Shown piece by piece: positions 45,118 through 54,470 of a stretch of DNA of 64,000 nucleotides. Source of the DNA: an uncultured Eggerthella sp. (GTDB lineage Bacteria; Actinomycetota; Coriobacteriia; Coriobacteriales; Eggerthellaceae); assembly GCA_900542065.1 (NCBI GenBank), contig UQLU01000001.1, positions 62,001 through 126,000 on the forward strand, written 5' to 3'. The translations under genes were made by a program, and so were the position numbers. Numbering within the stretch: position 1 is the first letter of the stretch; every line of letters begins with the position of its first letter. The notes beneath the pieces are model-generated. The model was given only the letters and a program-made list of their open reading frames with translations, was not told the origin of the DNA and did no database searches.

Positions 45118-45150
45118 ATGCCTGTCCAATCAATGGACAGGCATCGTTAT
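45118..45150 (+). terminator. xseAB terminator
   Basis: ATGCCTGTCCA (45118-45128), loop ATCAA, TGGACAGGCAT (45134-45144), then a short T-containing tail. It separates xseB from ackA. Confidence 0.75.
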
Positions 45151-45192
45151 TTCGTACAATAGGGTAACGATATTTTAGTAGGAGGGATTGAT

Positions 45193-46419
45193 TTGAACAT
45201 CCTTGTTATAAATGCTGGGTCTTCATCGTTAAAGTACCAATTGGTCAATGTAACCACTCATAAGGTTGTTGCCAAGGGTCTATGCGAACGTGTAGGAAGT
45301 GAAGAATCTTCTCATAAGCACGGCATTGATGAAAACGAGTATGTTTATGAACTTCCTCTGCCAGATCACACGGCTGCAGTTCAGGTTGTATTGGACGTTC
45401 TTACTAAGGGGCCTAATGCGGTAATTCATGATATGAGTGAAATTGCTGCAGTTGGCCATCGTGTTGTTCATGGCGGCGAATACTTCCAAAAGTCTGCTCT
45501 TATTGATGAAGATGTTATTTCGAAAATCGATGAGTTGGCAGAACTTGCTCCTTTGCATAATAAGGCAGCACTTGCAGGTATTTTTGCTTGCCGCAAGCTC
45601 ATGCCCGATACTCCTATGGTGGCAGTATTCGATACTTCTTTCTTCCAAACCTTGCCACCTTCGGCATACATGTATCCGCTTCCCTATGAGTACTACGAAA
45701 AATACAGCGTACGTAAGTACGGTGCTCATGGAACTTCTCATCGCTATATTGCCGAGCGCGCCGCAGATATGTTGGGAGAACCACTTACTGACCTGCGTTT
45801 AATTACCTGTCATTTAGGTAATGGCTGCTCTATTTCAGCAATCGATCATGGCTGTCCTATTGATACTTCTATGGGCTTTACGCCTTTAGATGGTCTGATG
45901 ATGGGTACTCGCTGTGGATCTATTGACCCTGCTATCGTTACTTATTTAATGGATAAGCTTGAACTTACTCCTGGCGAAATGAACGACATCATGAATAAGA
46001 AGTCGGGTCTGTTGGGTATTTCTGGAATTAGCAATGACCTTCGCAGTGTACGGGAAGCCTCTGAAGCAGGCGACGAACGTGCTATGCTTGCCTACGAGAT
46101 GTATTCTTCACGCGTAAAGAAATTTATCGGTCAGTATTTCTTTATGCTGGGTGGGGCAGACGCAATTGTTTTAACCGCTGGTGTTGGTGAAAACTGCGAT
46201 AAGATGCGTCGTATGATTTTCTCTGGTTTGCAGCCTTTGGGAATCATTTTGGATCCTGCTAAGAATAAGCAGCGTGGATTTGAGCGTATTATTTCTTCTG
46301 ATAAGTCTGAAGTTCCCGTTATCGTTATTCCTACCGACGAGGAATACATGATTGCGCGTGATACCTACGATATTGTTCGTGCAAAAACTCAGATTATTCC
46401 AGTTTCGAAGGAGAACTAA
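45193..46419 (+). CDS. ackA: Acetate kinase
   Basis: Makes ATP from acetyl phosphate and ADP, the energy-yielding last step of acetate fermentation. 408 residues. NAGSSSLKYQL near the start, VGHRVVHGG, FDTSFFQTLP, HGTSHRYIA, and HLGNGCSISAIDHG are all present. It starts at TTG (45193) after GGAGGG. Unusually it is not in an operon with pta; that gene lies convergent 205 bp away. It has its own terminator. Confidence 0.97.
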   Translation: MNILVINAGSSSLKYQLVNVTTHKVVAKGLCERVGSEESSHKHGIDENEYVYELPLPDHTAAVQVVLDVLTKGPNAVIHDMSEIAAVGHRVVHGGEYFQKSALIDEDVISKIDELAELAPLHNKAALAGIFACRKLMPDTPMVAVFDTSFFQTLPPSAYMYPLPYEYYEKYSVRKYGAHGTSHRYIAERAADMLGEPLTDLRLITCHLGNGCSISAIDHGCPIDTSMGFTPLDGLMMGTRCGSIDPAIVTYLMDKLELTPGEMNDIMNKKSGLLGISGISNDLRSVREASEAGDERAMLAYEMYSSRVKKFIGQYFFMLGGADAIVLTAGVGENCDKMRRMIFSGLQPLGIILDPAKNKQRGFERIISSDKSEVPVIVIPTDEEYMIARDTYDIVRAKTQIIPVSKEN

Positions 46420-46475
46420 CGTAAGGTTTACCAGATACAATTCTGCATTCTTACTAACTGTTTTCGAGCACATAT

Positions 46476-46518
46476 AAAGCGCGCCTTTCGTGATATAGAA
46501 AGACGCGCTTTTGTTTTT
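46476..46518 (+). terminator. ackA terminator
   Basis: AAAGCGCG (46476-46483) pairs with CGCGCTTT (46504-46511), with inner CTTTC/GAAAG pairing, then GTTTTT. Confidence 0.8.
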
Positions 46519-46532
46519 ATTTTATTGCTAAA

Positions 46533-46564
46533 AGTGGGTCGTCATCCAACAATAACGACCCACT
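46533..46564 (-). terminator. pta terminator
   Basis: AGTGGGTCGT (46533-46542) pairs perfectly with ACGACCCACT (46555-46564). On the minus strand TTTT follows. It lies 60 nt beyond the pta stop. Confidence 0.65.
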
Positions 46565-46624
46565 CCCTTAGTACAAAATGATTATTTAGAGCTTAGCAAT
46601 TGCAATACTTTGGAAAGCCGCAAT

Positions 46625-47617
46625 TTACAACGTCTGTGCCTGAACGCAGGTGATAGCAATTACGCCAACAACATCTTCAGCGGTGCAGCCACGAGAAAGG
46701 TCGTTTACGGGAGCTGCGATACCTTGGAGGATTGGACCGTATGCCTGAGCGTTGCCAAGGCGCTGTACTAGCTTGTAACCAATGTTTGCAGCATCCAAAT
46801 CAGGGAAAATCAAAACATTAGCTTTGCCAGCAACAGGAGAGCCTGGAGCTTTTGATTGACCAACTTCTGGAACGATAGCGGCATCAAGCTGAAGCTCGCC
46901 ATCGGCATTCAAGTCAGGATAGTTTTCCTTAATGTAGTTCATTGCTTCAACTACCTTGGTAGCGTCATCGTTTTTGGCGCTGCCATAAGATGAATGCGAA
47001 AGAAGTGCAATGCGAGCTTCTTTACCAAGCAAACGTTTGAAAGAGTCGTTGGTAAGGTTGGCAATATGGGCGAGTTTTTCTGCCGTAGGTTGAACCTCTA
47101 AAGCACAGTCCGCGAAAGCGAAAATGCCATTTTCTCCCAAGTCGCAGTTAGGAACATCCATCAAGAACAGTGAACTTACCATAGGTGCGCCAGGAGCGGT
47201 TTTCAAAACCTTCAGGGCAGGGGAAAGAATTTTTACCGTTGCGCAGCCAGCGCCGCCAACGAGGCCATCACACATCCCAGTCTTAAGCATCATGACGGCG
47301 AAGTAAATAGGATCAGTAGTTACTAATTCATGGGCTTCTTCTTCGGTCATGCCCTTCTTTTTGCGAAGTTCATATAAAAGATTAGTAAACTCTTCAACCT
47401 TATCGGAAGTGGCAGGATTGATGATTTTTGCGTCATCAAGTTTATAGTCCTTGCCACGAATTTCGGTTTCGTCGCCTAGAATTACGATATTTGCAATGCC
47501 GTCTGCAAGCGCAGTTTCTGCAGCTGCAAGAATACGATCATCATTTCCTTCTGGTAAAACGATAGTCTTTTTGTCAGACTTAGCACGTTCAATCATTGAC
47601 TCAATGAGCGTAGCCAT
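46625..47617 (-). CDS. pta: Phosphate acetyltransferase
   Basis: Converts acetyl-CoA and phosphate to acetyl phosphate, feeding ackA. 330 residues, the short form without an N-terminal DRTGG domain. TIVLPEGNDDRILAAAE, VGGAGCATVKILSPALKVL, ALLSHSSYGSAKND and KANVLIFPDLDAANIGYKL are characteristic. The ATG at 47617 follows AAAGGA at a good distance. It is monocistronic and faces ackA. Confidence 0.96.
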   Translation of the reverse strand: MATLIESMIERAKSDKKTIVLPEGNDDRILAAAETALADGIANIVILGDETEIRGKDYKLDDAKIINPATSDKVEEFTNLLYELRKKKGMTEEEAHELVTTDPIYFAVMMLKTGMCDGLVGGAGCATVKILSPALKVLKTAPGAPMVSSLFLMDVPNCDLGENGIFAFADCALEVQPTAEKLAHIANLTNDSFKRLLGKEARIALLSHSSYGSAKNDDATKVVEAMNYIKENYPDLNADGELQLDAAIVPEVGQSKAPGSPVAGKANVLIFPDLDAANIGYKLVQRLGNAQAYGPILQGIAAPVNDLSRGCTAEDVVGVIAITCVQAQTL

Positions 47618-47744
47618 AGGCAATCCTTTCGCGATAAATGCTACTTTTCGATATCATTTTAGCGTTCAAGGTACTACGTGGGTATAATGTGCCTTTAAGG
47701 GAAACCGCATACGGCGTGAACGGAAAGGTTAGGTGGAATCCTTC

Positions 47745-48779
47745 ATGAAAACAATCTCCTTTGCAGTGCCGTGCTACAACTCGGCAGACTACATGGAGAA
47801 ATGCGTTGAATCACTGCTTCCTTGCGGTGATGATATCGAAATCATTTTGGTCGACGATGGCTCCACGAAGGACGACACTCCCGCAATATGCGATAGGCTA
47901 GTCGAGGAACATCCTGGTATTGTTCGTGCAATTCATAAGGAAAATGGCGGTCATGGATCAGGGGTTAATGCAGGTCTTGCAGCTGCTGAAGGTCTTTATT
48001 ACAAAGTGGTAGATTCTGATGACTGGTTGGATAAACAGGCAATGGATACCATCATGCCGTATTTACGTGAGCAGAAAGCGCAGTTCGAACAAACAGGTAC
48101 TACGGCTACAGATTTGGTTATTGCCAACTATGTGTATGAAAAAGTATATGAAGGTACGCATACCACTATTCGCTATACGAATGTTTTCCCGACTGACACC
48201 GAGTTTTCATGGTCTGATGTAGGACGCTTTAATCCATCGCAATATTTGTTAATGCACTCGGTAATTTATCGCACTGAAATGCTTCGCGATATGGGACTCA
48301 AGCTCCCTGAACATTGTTTTTATGTTGATAACATCTTTGTTTATGTTCCACTGCCACACGTTAAAACTATGCGTTATTTTGACGTTGATATGTATCGTTA
48401 CTTTATTGGTCGCGAAGACCAGTCGGTTAATGAAAAGATAATGCTTTCAAGAATTGACCAACAGATTCGCATTACCAAAGTAATGATTGATTCAGTTGAT
48501 GTTATGGCTATTGAAAACAAGCGTCTTCGTAACTACATGAAAAACTATCTTTCTATGATGATGTGTATCTGCTCGGTTTTCTTACGTATGGAAAAGACCG
48601 ACGAAAACGAAGCAAAGCGCGCTGACATTTGGGCATATCTTCGCGCGAAAGATGAAAATCTCTACCACGATGTTCGTCATTCAGTTTTGAATCTTGCGAC
48701 TAATATTCCCAGTGATGTGGGACGTATGGTGGGTATTACGGGTTACCACATTGCACAAAAGATTTTCAAGTTTAACTAG
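47745..48779 (+). CDS. Family 2 glycosyltransferase
   Basis: 344 residues, GT-A fold. SFAVPCYNSADYMEKCVESLL opens the nucleotide-sugar domain, IILVDDGSTKDDT follows, and the metal-binding DxD is in VVDSDDWLD. The C-terminal 120 residues are helical with no membrane segment. It probably adds sugars to a surface polymer or lipid carrier; donor and acceptor are unknown. I prefer the ATG at 47745 (AGGTGG 8 nt upstream) over a GTG at 47733. No other polysaccharide genes are near. Confidence 0.85.
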   Translation: MKTISFAVPCYNSADYMEKCVESLLPCGDDIEIILVDDGSTKDDTPAICDRLVEEHPGIVRAIHKENGGHGSGVNAGLAAAEGLYYKVVDSDDWLDKQAMDTIMPYLREQKAQFEQTGTTATDLVIANYVYEKVYEGTHTTIRYTNVFPTDTEFSWSDVGRFNPSQYLLMHSVIYRTEMLRDMGLKLPEHCFYVDNIFVYVPLPHVKTMRYFDVDMYRYFIGREDQSVNEKIMLSRIDQQIRITKVMIDSVDVMAIENKRLRNYMKNYLSMMMCICSVFLRMEKTDENEAKRADIWAYLRAKDENLYHDVRHSVLNLATNIPSDVGRMVGITGYHIAQKIFKFN

Positions 48780-48802
48780 AAACCCAACTACAACACCTTT
48801 TG

Positions 48803-48842
48803 ATAAGCTGCCTTTCTTTGATTGATGGGCGGCTTATTCTTT
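48803..48842. terminator. Bidirectional terminator, glycosyltransferase / dinB
   Basis: ATAAGCTGCC (48803-48812) pairs with GGCGGCTTAT (48828-48837) with one G-T wobble. It overlaps the stop codon of dinB. Confidence 0.6.
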
Positions 48843-50285
48843 ATAGTCTTCAGGGTTTTTAGCTGAACTGCCCGTAGTGTCATTGTAGGTTTTCATTTCG
48901 TGTCCGAAGCGAACGGCGCCTTCGCCAAAACGTTGCGCAATTAAGTCATTGGCTTCCAACAATTTTGAATTCTTTTTTGCATGCGCAATCAAAGGACTCT
49001 GTTTATCGGCGTTTCTTTTCGCTGGTTTTTTAATATCGGAAATCGGTGTATCAGGTGACTGGTTTGATTCACTGAATTCAGAACTATCAAAGAGGGAAGT
49101 CTGTACAGGCTCTCCATCGAATCCACTAATTCCCACGCCCACTAAACGAAGTTTTTCACCTGGGGTCCAAAGCTCATCAAGCATTTCGTAGAGTAGTGGC
49201 AGCCAGGTAAGTTCATTAGTTCCCAGGTTGGGAACTTTTCGTTGGCAGGTACGTATGGTTAAGTCTTCTCGGCGAATCTTCAGGTGAAGGGTGGTTCCTT
49301 CTAGATCTTTTCTTCGAAGCCGACGCCCAACTTTGTGAGCCATAGTGGCAATGCGCGCTCGAATTTCTTGCTTGTCAGTTAAGCTAGTGGCAAAACTAAT
49401 TTCATTTGAAATTGATTTAACAGGGTCAGGGTTGGCGTTTACGGCAGTATCGATTCCTCGTGCGCGATCTACCATGAGCTGCGTATTTTTCCCGAAAACC
49501 TGACGAAGAAGCGCAACGTCTGCGGTAACTAAATCGCCTAATGTTTTGATGTGATACGAATTCAGTTTCTTTTGGGCAACAGGTCCTATTCCGCTCATCA
49601 CTTTAATAGGAAGCGGTGCTAAGAATCGCTCCGAATCTTCAGGATATACGATCGTTAACCCTCTGGGTTTGTTTTGGTTTGAGGCAATTTTAGCAACCGA
49701 TTTTGATGCTCCAAGCCCGATGGAGCAGGTTATGCCGAGCTTTGCGACTCGTTGCTGAATTCTATGAGCGATACGTGCTGGGTGTTCCTTATTGGTACGA
49801 GTGGGACTAACATCAAGAAACGCCTCGTCAATGCTAACTTGCATCAACTGAGGTGATTCATCTAAAAGGATATTCATTACTTGCTTGGACATTTCACGGT
49901 AGCGATGAAAATTTCCAGGAGTCCATATAGCGTTAGGGCATAGTCGTGCAGCAGTAGAAGAGGGCATCGCGGAATGAACGCCGTAGGTTCTTGCTTCGTA
50001 AGAGGCGGTGGATACTACTCCGCGTTTTTCAGGGCTTCCGCCCACAATTACGGGTTTGCCTTTCCATTCAGGATGATCAAGCTGTTCTACTGATGCAAAA
50101 AAGGCATCTAAATCCATCAGGATAATGGCAGGACCATTCCATGGACGAAGTGAACTGGGTATTTCGACTGGATTTTCATCAAAAGATAAAGATTGGGGTA
50201 CAACATTACATAACCCCTTGTCAGAGGGTACATAATCAGGAGGAAAATCCTGGTTTTCTGAGTGTTGTACCTTATTCTTTTCCAT
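48834..50285 (-). CDS. dinB: DNA polymerase IV (Y family)
   Basis: An error-prone translesion polymerase. 483 residues with a 50-residue charged N-terminal extension before the catalytic core (IILMDLDAFFASVEQLDHPEWKGKPVIVGG). The second metal site is MQVSIDEAFLDVS, and the thumb helix-hairpin-helix is IKVMSGIGPVAQKKL. A little-finger domain follows, then a disordered Ser/Lys-rich tail. The tail lacks an obvious beta-clamp pentapeptide at the very end; QTSLFDSSEF near residue 420 contains a clamp-like QTSLF. SOS boxes were not seen upstream. Confidence 0.94.
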   Translation of the reverse strand: MEKNKVQHSENQDFPPDYVPSDKGLCNVVPQSLSFDENPVEIPSSLRPWNGPAIILMDLDAFFASVEQLDHPEWKGKPVIVGGSPEKRGVVSTASYEARTYGVHSAMPSSTAARLCPNAIWTPGNFHRYREMSKQVMNILLDESPQLMQVSIDEAFLDVSPTRTNKEHPARIAHRIQQRVAKLGITCSIGLGASKSVAKIASNQNKPRGLTIVYPEDSERFLAPLPIKVMSGIGPVAQKKLNSYHIKTLGDLVTADVALLRQVFGKNTQLMVDRARGIDTAVNANPDPVKSISNEISFATSLTDKQEIRARIATMAHKVGRRLRRKDLEGTTLHLKIRREDLTIRTCQRKVPNLGTNELTWLPLLYEMLDELWTPGEKLRLVGVGISGFDGEPVQTSLFDSSEFSESNQSPDTPISDIKKPAKRNADKQSPLIAHAKKNSKLLEANDLIAQRFGEGAVRFGHEMKTYNDTTGSSAKNPEDYKE

Positions 50286-50386
50286 GAAACATAGTCTAGC
50301 ATGCCCACGGGTAGTTCATTTTGTGTTAGGGTAGTTCACCCAGGCAAAACTCGAGATTAAATTGATACGTAAGGATATGAGGCAAA

Positions 50387-51511
50387 GTGAAACCATTTGA
50401 TGCTTTTACAGAACTTGTGAATGAGGCATCAGTTGCACCTCAACGTCAAGAAACTTTGCCTTACGATATCCGAGCTGAAATCGATTGGATTGATTTTTCT
50501 TGTATTGCCAACCCGTTAGGTACACCAAGCTGTGTAAAAGATGCTATTGCTTCTGCAATTTCTGAAGGAGATTTATCCTTTCTACCCAATAGTGACGGTC
50601 AGCATTTAAGCCGCGTTATTGGTCGCTATTTCGAAATGTCTCCTGAAAGTATTATGACGGGTACTAGCGTTACTTCCTTGGTTGGCGCTATCGCACAAGC
50701 TTATAGGCCTTGCAATGTCGGTATCCCAACTCCTGCACCAACGGGTTATTTTTTGGCGATTGCCAATGTTGGACATAATCCTGTTAAGTTGGTTAATCCT
50801 TATTCGTTATCGGCCATTGAGCCTCAATCAGCTTTTTCAAGCGGAAACAAATTCGAAGCTGCGGTATTGGCTAATCCGAGTTTTCCTTGCGCGCGCTTGC
50901 TTTCTGAAAAGACGTTGAAGCGCTACCTTGAAGTATGCAATTGGGTTATTGTTGACGAATCGAATATTAGCTTAACCCTTGGCGGCGAATCATTTGTTGA
51001 ACTTACGCGCCAATATCGAAATCTCTTTGTAGTACGTAGTCTTTCGAATGAGCTTGGTATGCCTGGTATCCCTATGGGCTATGTTGTTGGTAATGAGTCT
51101 GCCATTGCTCATATCAAGCAATTTACTGACGGCTCCGACATTTCAATGTTTAACGAAATTGTGGCACGTGAATTCCCTCATACAGGCGAATACCTAGAAG
51201 AAACCGTTCAGTTGCTTGAAAACGAAATTCCTTGGATGCAGTGCATGCTTAGCTTAACGCCAGGCATCAAGGTATTTCCTTCAGAAGCTAACTTTGTAAT
51301 GTGCGCTCTTGAAGAACGTGCTGCACGCGATTTTGGTATTTCTAGCGCTGCAGATTTGATTGTTCGTCTTCAAAAAGCTGGCTTTACGGTACGCGATTTG
51401 GCGGGTGTCCCCGGCATTGAAGGCAAACGCTATTTCTTGGTATCTATTCGTAGTCACGAAGACAACGAAAAGTTTATTTCTGCGTTGCGTGACATTATCG
51501 ACGAAGCTTAA
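50387..51511 (+). CDS. Degenerate class I aminotransferase-fold protein (HisC/CobD-like)
   Basis: 374 residues with the fold pattern of histidinol-phosphate aminotransferase or CobD from end to end. The PLP lysine position is Asn221 (RSLSNELGMPGIPMGY against the usual SLSKxxGxxGxRxGY), and the phosphate-binding Arg is Pro229. The NPNNPTG block is NPSFPCA (163-169), and DEAY is DESN (190-193), which keeps only Asp190. It therefore cannot form the usual internal aldimine. The frame is long and intact, so it is probably a functional non-PLP or binding protein, not a decayed gene. GTG start after GAGG. Confidence 0.75.
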   Translation: MKPFDAFTELVNEASVAPQRQETLPYDIRAEIDWIDFSCIANPLGTPSCVKDAIASAISEGDLSFLPNSDGQHLSRVIGRYFEMSPESIMTGTSVTSLVGAIAQAYRPCNVGIPTPAPTGYFLAIANVGHNPVKLVNPYSLSAIEPQSAFSSGNKFEAAVLANPSFPCARLLSEKTLKRYLEVCNWVIVDESNISLTLGGESFVELTRQYRNLFVVRSLSNELGMPGIPMGYVVGNESAIAHIKQFTDGSDISMFNEIVAREFPHTGEYLEETVQLLENEIPWMQCMLSLTPGIKVFPSEANFVMCALEERAARDFGISSAADLIVRLQKAGFTVRDLAGVPGIEGKRYFLVSIRSHEDNEKFISALRDIIDEA

Positions 51512-51547
51512 TTTCTCAACATAACATCACGGTAAATAAATGAATAA

Positions 51548-51580
51548 AGGCCAGCGTTTACGAAAACGCTGGCCTATTTG
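51548..51580. terminator. Bidirectional terminator, aminotransferase-like / degV
   Basis: AGGCCAGCGTTT (51548-51559), 4-nt loop, AAACGCTGGCCT (51564-51575), then ATTTG. Perfect 12-bp stem. Confidence 0.82.
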
Positions 51581-51665
51581 TTTGAGACGTGACCACATGT
51601 AGTCGCCTAAAGAACCGCCCGTTTGAAAAGGTGCCTTTTAAGGCAAGCTAAAGGGGCGACAACTC

Positions 51666-52538
51666 TTAGCGTTCACTTGCTAAGAAGAAAAGTGCCAAGG
51701 TACCAGGACCAGAATGAGCGCCGATTACGGGATCTACGAAGTTCACCAGGTAGTTCTTTACACCAAACTTTTCAGTAATGAGCTTTTGTAAATAAGCAAC
51801 ATCGTCAAAACAATCGCCATGTGAAATACCAATTACCTGATCTTCGATTGGCTGGGTAATTGTTTCCTCCATGTGTTTTACCAATGCCTGGATACTCTTT
51901 TTGCGTCCGCGTGTTTTCTCCATGGGAATAAGTAAGCCATCATTGTCCACATGGAGAACAGGCTTGATATTGAGTAAACTTCCCGCAAATGCAGCAGTGC
52001 GTGATACGCGGCCGCCGCGGAAGAGGAACATCAAATCATCAACAGTAAACCAATGGGCAAGATGCAAACGATTGTCGCGAACCCATTGTTCTACTTCTTC
52101 AAGCGACTTGCCTTCTTGGCGTTGTTTTGCAGCATAGTAGACGATAAGACCTTGTCCAACCGATGCAGCAAGCGTATCAACTGAAGCAAAGGTTCGCTCG
52201 GGATATTGTTCGCTTAGCATTTTGCCAATATTGCGCATACCCTCATAGGTTCCTGAAAGACCACTCGAAAAGCCAAGATAGAGAATGCCTTCTCCCTGTT
52301 TAAATATGTTTTCAAACACTTCTTGAGCATCAGATAAATTGGGAAGGGAAGTGGTGAAAATCTTGCCTTCACGCATCATGGTATAGAACTGTTTTAAATC
52401 AGTTACCTGGCCTTTGAGGTAGCTTTGATATTCTTCGCCATCTGCCATAAAAACTAATGGCAGAACTTCTAGTTCAAGATCGTCTATAAGTGATTCAGGT
52501 AAGTTGCAAGAAGAATCAGTAACAATTTTGTAGGACAT
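51666..52538 (-). CDS. DegV family fatty-acid-binding protein
   Basis: 290 residues. DegV proteins (FakB in staphylococci) bind a fatty acid and present it to the FakA kinase for phospholipid synthesis. The opening YKIVTDSSCNLPESL, the lipid-head residues in TTSLPNLSD, and SGLSGTYEGM are the family hallmarks. GAGGAG precedes the ATG. Monocistronic. FakA is not in the window. Confidence 0.92.
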   Translation of the reverse strand: MSYKIVTDSSCNLPESLIDDLELEVLPLVFMADGEEYQSYLKGQVTDLKQFYTMMREGKIFTTSLPNLSDAQEVFENIFKQGEGILYLGFSSGLSGTYEGMRNIGKMLSEQYPERTFASVDTLAASVGQGLIVYYAAKQRQEGKSLEEVEQWVRDNRLHLAHWFTVDDLMFLFRGGRVSRTAAFAGSLLNIKPVLHVDNDGLLIPMEKTRGRKKSIQALVKHMEETITQPIEDQVIGISHGDCFDDVAYLQKLITEKFGVKNYLVNFVDPVIGAHSGPGTLALFFLASER

Positions 52539-52837
52539 GAAGAGCTCCTCACATGGGCATTATTTTGCTATCGACAGAGTATCATATCGCACTTGATTTA
52601 ACGGGCGTTTGCTCTGTTTAGGCCGTAAAGATAGGTAAAAGTTTAAGGTGGTTATGAAAGCATCAATTGAGGTGCTAGTAATATTTCTTCTTGTTCTGAT
52701 TTGATAGCTAGGTCACAATAGAATATCGGTAGCGGGAATTTGAGATATCTTATCGGACGATGATTCGTAAAGGGATAGTTTGATCATTTCGCATACCGTT
52801 ATGGGGATTTATTTACTTATAAAGTGAGGGGTTAATC
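52539..52837 (+). other. Intergenic region with a possible 16-codon ORF
   Basis: 299 bases between degV and the AEC transporter, AT-rich. It contains one short frame encoding MKASIEVLVIFLLVLI (52654-52704) after AAGGTGG, a single hydrophobic stretch. The length is so short that chance is likely. No terminator or known RNA motif was recognised. Confidence 0.25.
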
Positions 52838-53842
52838 ATGGAGGGAATAAGCGCAGGTATTTCCCAAATTGTTATTTTGGCGCTTGTTGTCTTTCTTGGT
52901 TTCGTGTTAGCTAAGCTCGACTTTATCGACGAACATACCTCTAATAAACTTGTAGGTCTCCTTATCAACGTTACCTTGCCTTGCATGATTATTGCTTCAA
53001 CATCTTCTGTTGAATTTAGCCAGATCGCTAATCAAATTCCCCTTGTTTGTGGTTTGGGTATTGTACTTTTTATCTTTATGGCGTTGGCCTCCATCGTTGC
53101 CTGTCTTTTGTTGCGGGTTTCAAGGGACACGGTGGTTTGCTTTATTTTTTCAGGTATTTGCACACAAACTGCGTTTATCGGAGTTCCCGTTATAGCTGCG
53201 GTTTTGGGTGAGTCTACGGTTATTCTGACCAGCTTGATTGTGGCAATAATTAATGTCTTTTTATTTAGTGTTGGCATAGCTATGCTCGTTGTTGATCAGC
53301 AATTACGTGAAACTGAATCACCCGATGCTTCAGGAGAAAGGAAAAAGTTTTCTTTCAGTGATGCACTTTCTCGAGTTTCGCTTAGTTGGAAAAACTTCAT
53401 TAATCCTGCTTTGGTAGCTGCTGTGCTTGCTTTACTCTTGCTTTTCTTCCGTATTCCTTTGCCTTATGTTTTAGAAAGTGCCTTCGATATGGTGGGTAGC
53501 TTAACAGCAACTATTTCGATGCTTGTTATCGGGTTTTATGTATCACGAATGCGGATAAAGGAATCTCTGTCTCAATGGCGGGTGTTTGCCTTCGGTTTTA
53601 TTCGTTTTTTCCTTGGATCTGTTGCGCTGTTCTATGCGCTTTCGTTCGTAATCCCTGATGAGCTTATTGTATCTATTGCGGTATTGGAGTTCGCAATGCC
53701 TACAGGTGCAATGGTTCCCGCCTTTATCGCCAGTCATAAAGGTGATGCAATGCTCGCTTCTGAACACACGGTAATTTCTGCGGTGCTTTCGTTTGTATAT
53801 CTGCCCTGTATTATTGCGATTATGGCGTTGTTCCCGTTATAG
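52838..53842 (+). CDS. AEC (auxin efflux carrier) family transporter
   Basis: 334 residues with ten hydrophobic segments in two halves separated by a charged loop near residues 155-185. LVGLLINVTLPCMIIAST is the typical first-half broken helix, and EFAMPTGAMVPAFIASHKG the second-half one. Relatives export malate, malonate or amino-acid-like acids. GAGGGG precedes the ATG. Its last 6 bases overlap the end of the convergent PAP2 gene. Confidence 0.9.
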   Translation: MEGISAGISQIVILALVVFLGFVLAKLDFIDEHTSNKLVGLLINVTLPCMIIASTSSVEFSQIANQIPLVCGLGIVLFIFMALASIVACLLLRVSRDTVVCFIFSGICTQTAFIGVPVIAAVLGESTVILTSLIVAIINVFLFSVGIAMLVVDQQLRETESPDASGERKKFSFSDALSRVSLSWKNFINPALVAAVLALLLLFFRIPLPYVLESAFDMVGSLTATISMLVIGFYVSRMRIKESLSQWRVFAFGFIRFFLGSVALFYALSFVIPDELIVSIAVLEFAMPTGAMVPAFIASHKGDAMLASEHTVISAVLSFVYLPCIIAIMALFPL

Positions 53843-54367
53843 AGAAAAACCCAGTGTTGCCATAATAATTCCTAGTAGTGCCCCCGCAACAACATCTTTA
53901 GTGAAATGGACACCTGAGACTACGCGTAGTACCGCAAGAAAGATTCCCAAAACAAAAATAACGATGGCAATTTGTGGAAGAGGGCATTTATACCAAAACG
54001 TCATTGCAATGACGAATATAGAAAAGACGTGTCTGCTGGGAAACGATTTACCTTTTGTATCTTTAGTAATAAGCGGCGCTGTTTCGAAGACTTCGTAGGG
54101 GCGGGGAGCGTTGATAGTTTTGCGCACCAGTGAAAGTAGGACAAAACAAACGAGGGGAACAAGGAAAGCAGCAAAAAAATCCGAAGAAAAGAAATGATTC
54201 AAAATGGATGTTGCATTTGGGTTCAAGAAGAAGAGATATACAAGAAGACATGGATAGGCTACATATATCGCTTTGGTGATAACGCTATTGCAGAATGGGA
54301 TTCCTTTTGCCAAAAGTGGCTGGGAGGAAACCGTGTTGATCATATGTACGTACGTTTCTTTTTTCAT
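53837..54367 (-). CDS. PAP2-family membrane phosphatase
   Basis: 176 residues with five to six membrane helices. The three phosphatase motifs are intact: RKTINAPRPYE (KxxxxxxRP), KSFPSRHVFS (PSGH-like with Arg), and RVVSGVHFTKDVVAG (SRxxxxxHxxxD, here SGVHFTKD). It dephosphorylates undecaprenyl pyrophosphate or phosphatidate in relatives. No ribosome site is visible, and a Met eight residues in could be the start. Convergent with the AEC transporter, overlapping it by 6 bp. Confidence 0.85.
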   Translation of the reverse strand: MKKETYVHMINTVSSQPLLAKGIPFCNSVITKAIYVAYPCLLVYLFFLNPNATSILNHFFSSDFFAAFLVPLVCFVLLSLVRKTINAPRPYEVFETAPLITKDTKGKSFPSRHVFSIFVIAMTFWYKCPLPQIAIVIFVLGIFLAVLRVVSGVHFTKDVVAGALLGIIMATLGFSL

Positions 54368-54470
54368 CGTTGAGCTAAAGGTGGGTTGATATCCTTTGTT
54401 GTGCTTTTTCGCTAAATGTTACGTATTCTTTGGTGCTGTCAATAACGCGCTTGATTAGCATAACGAAAGT

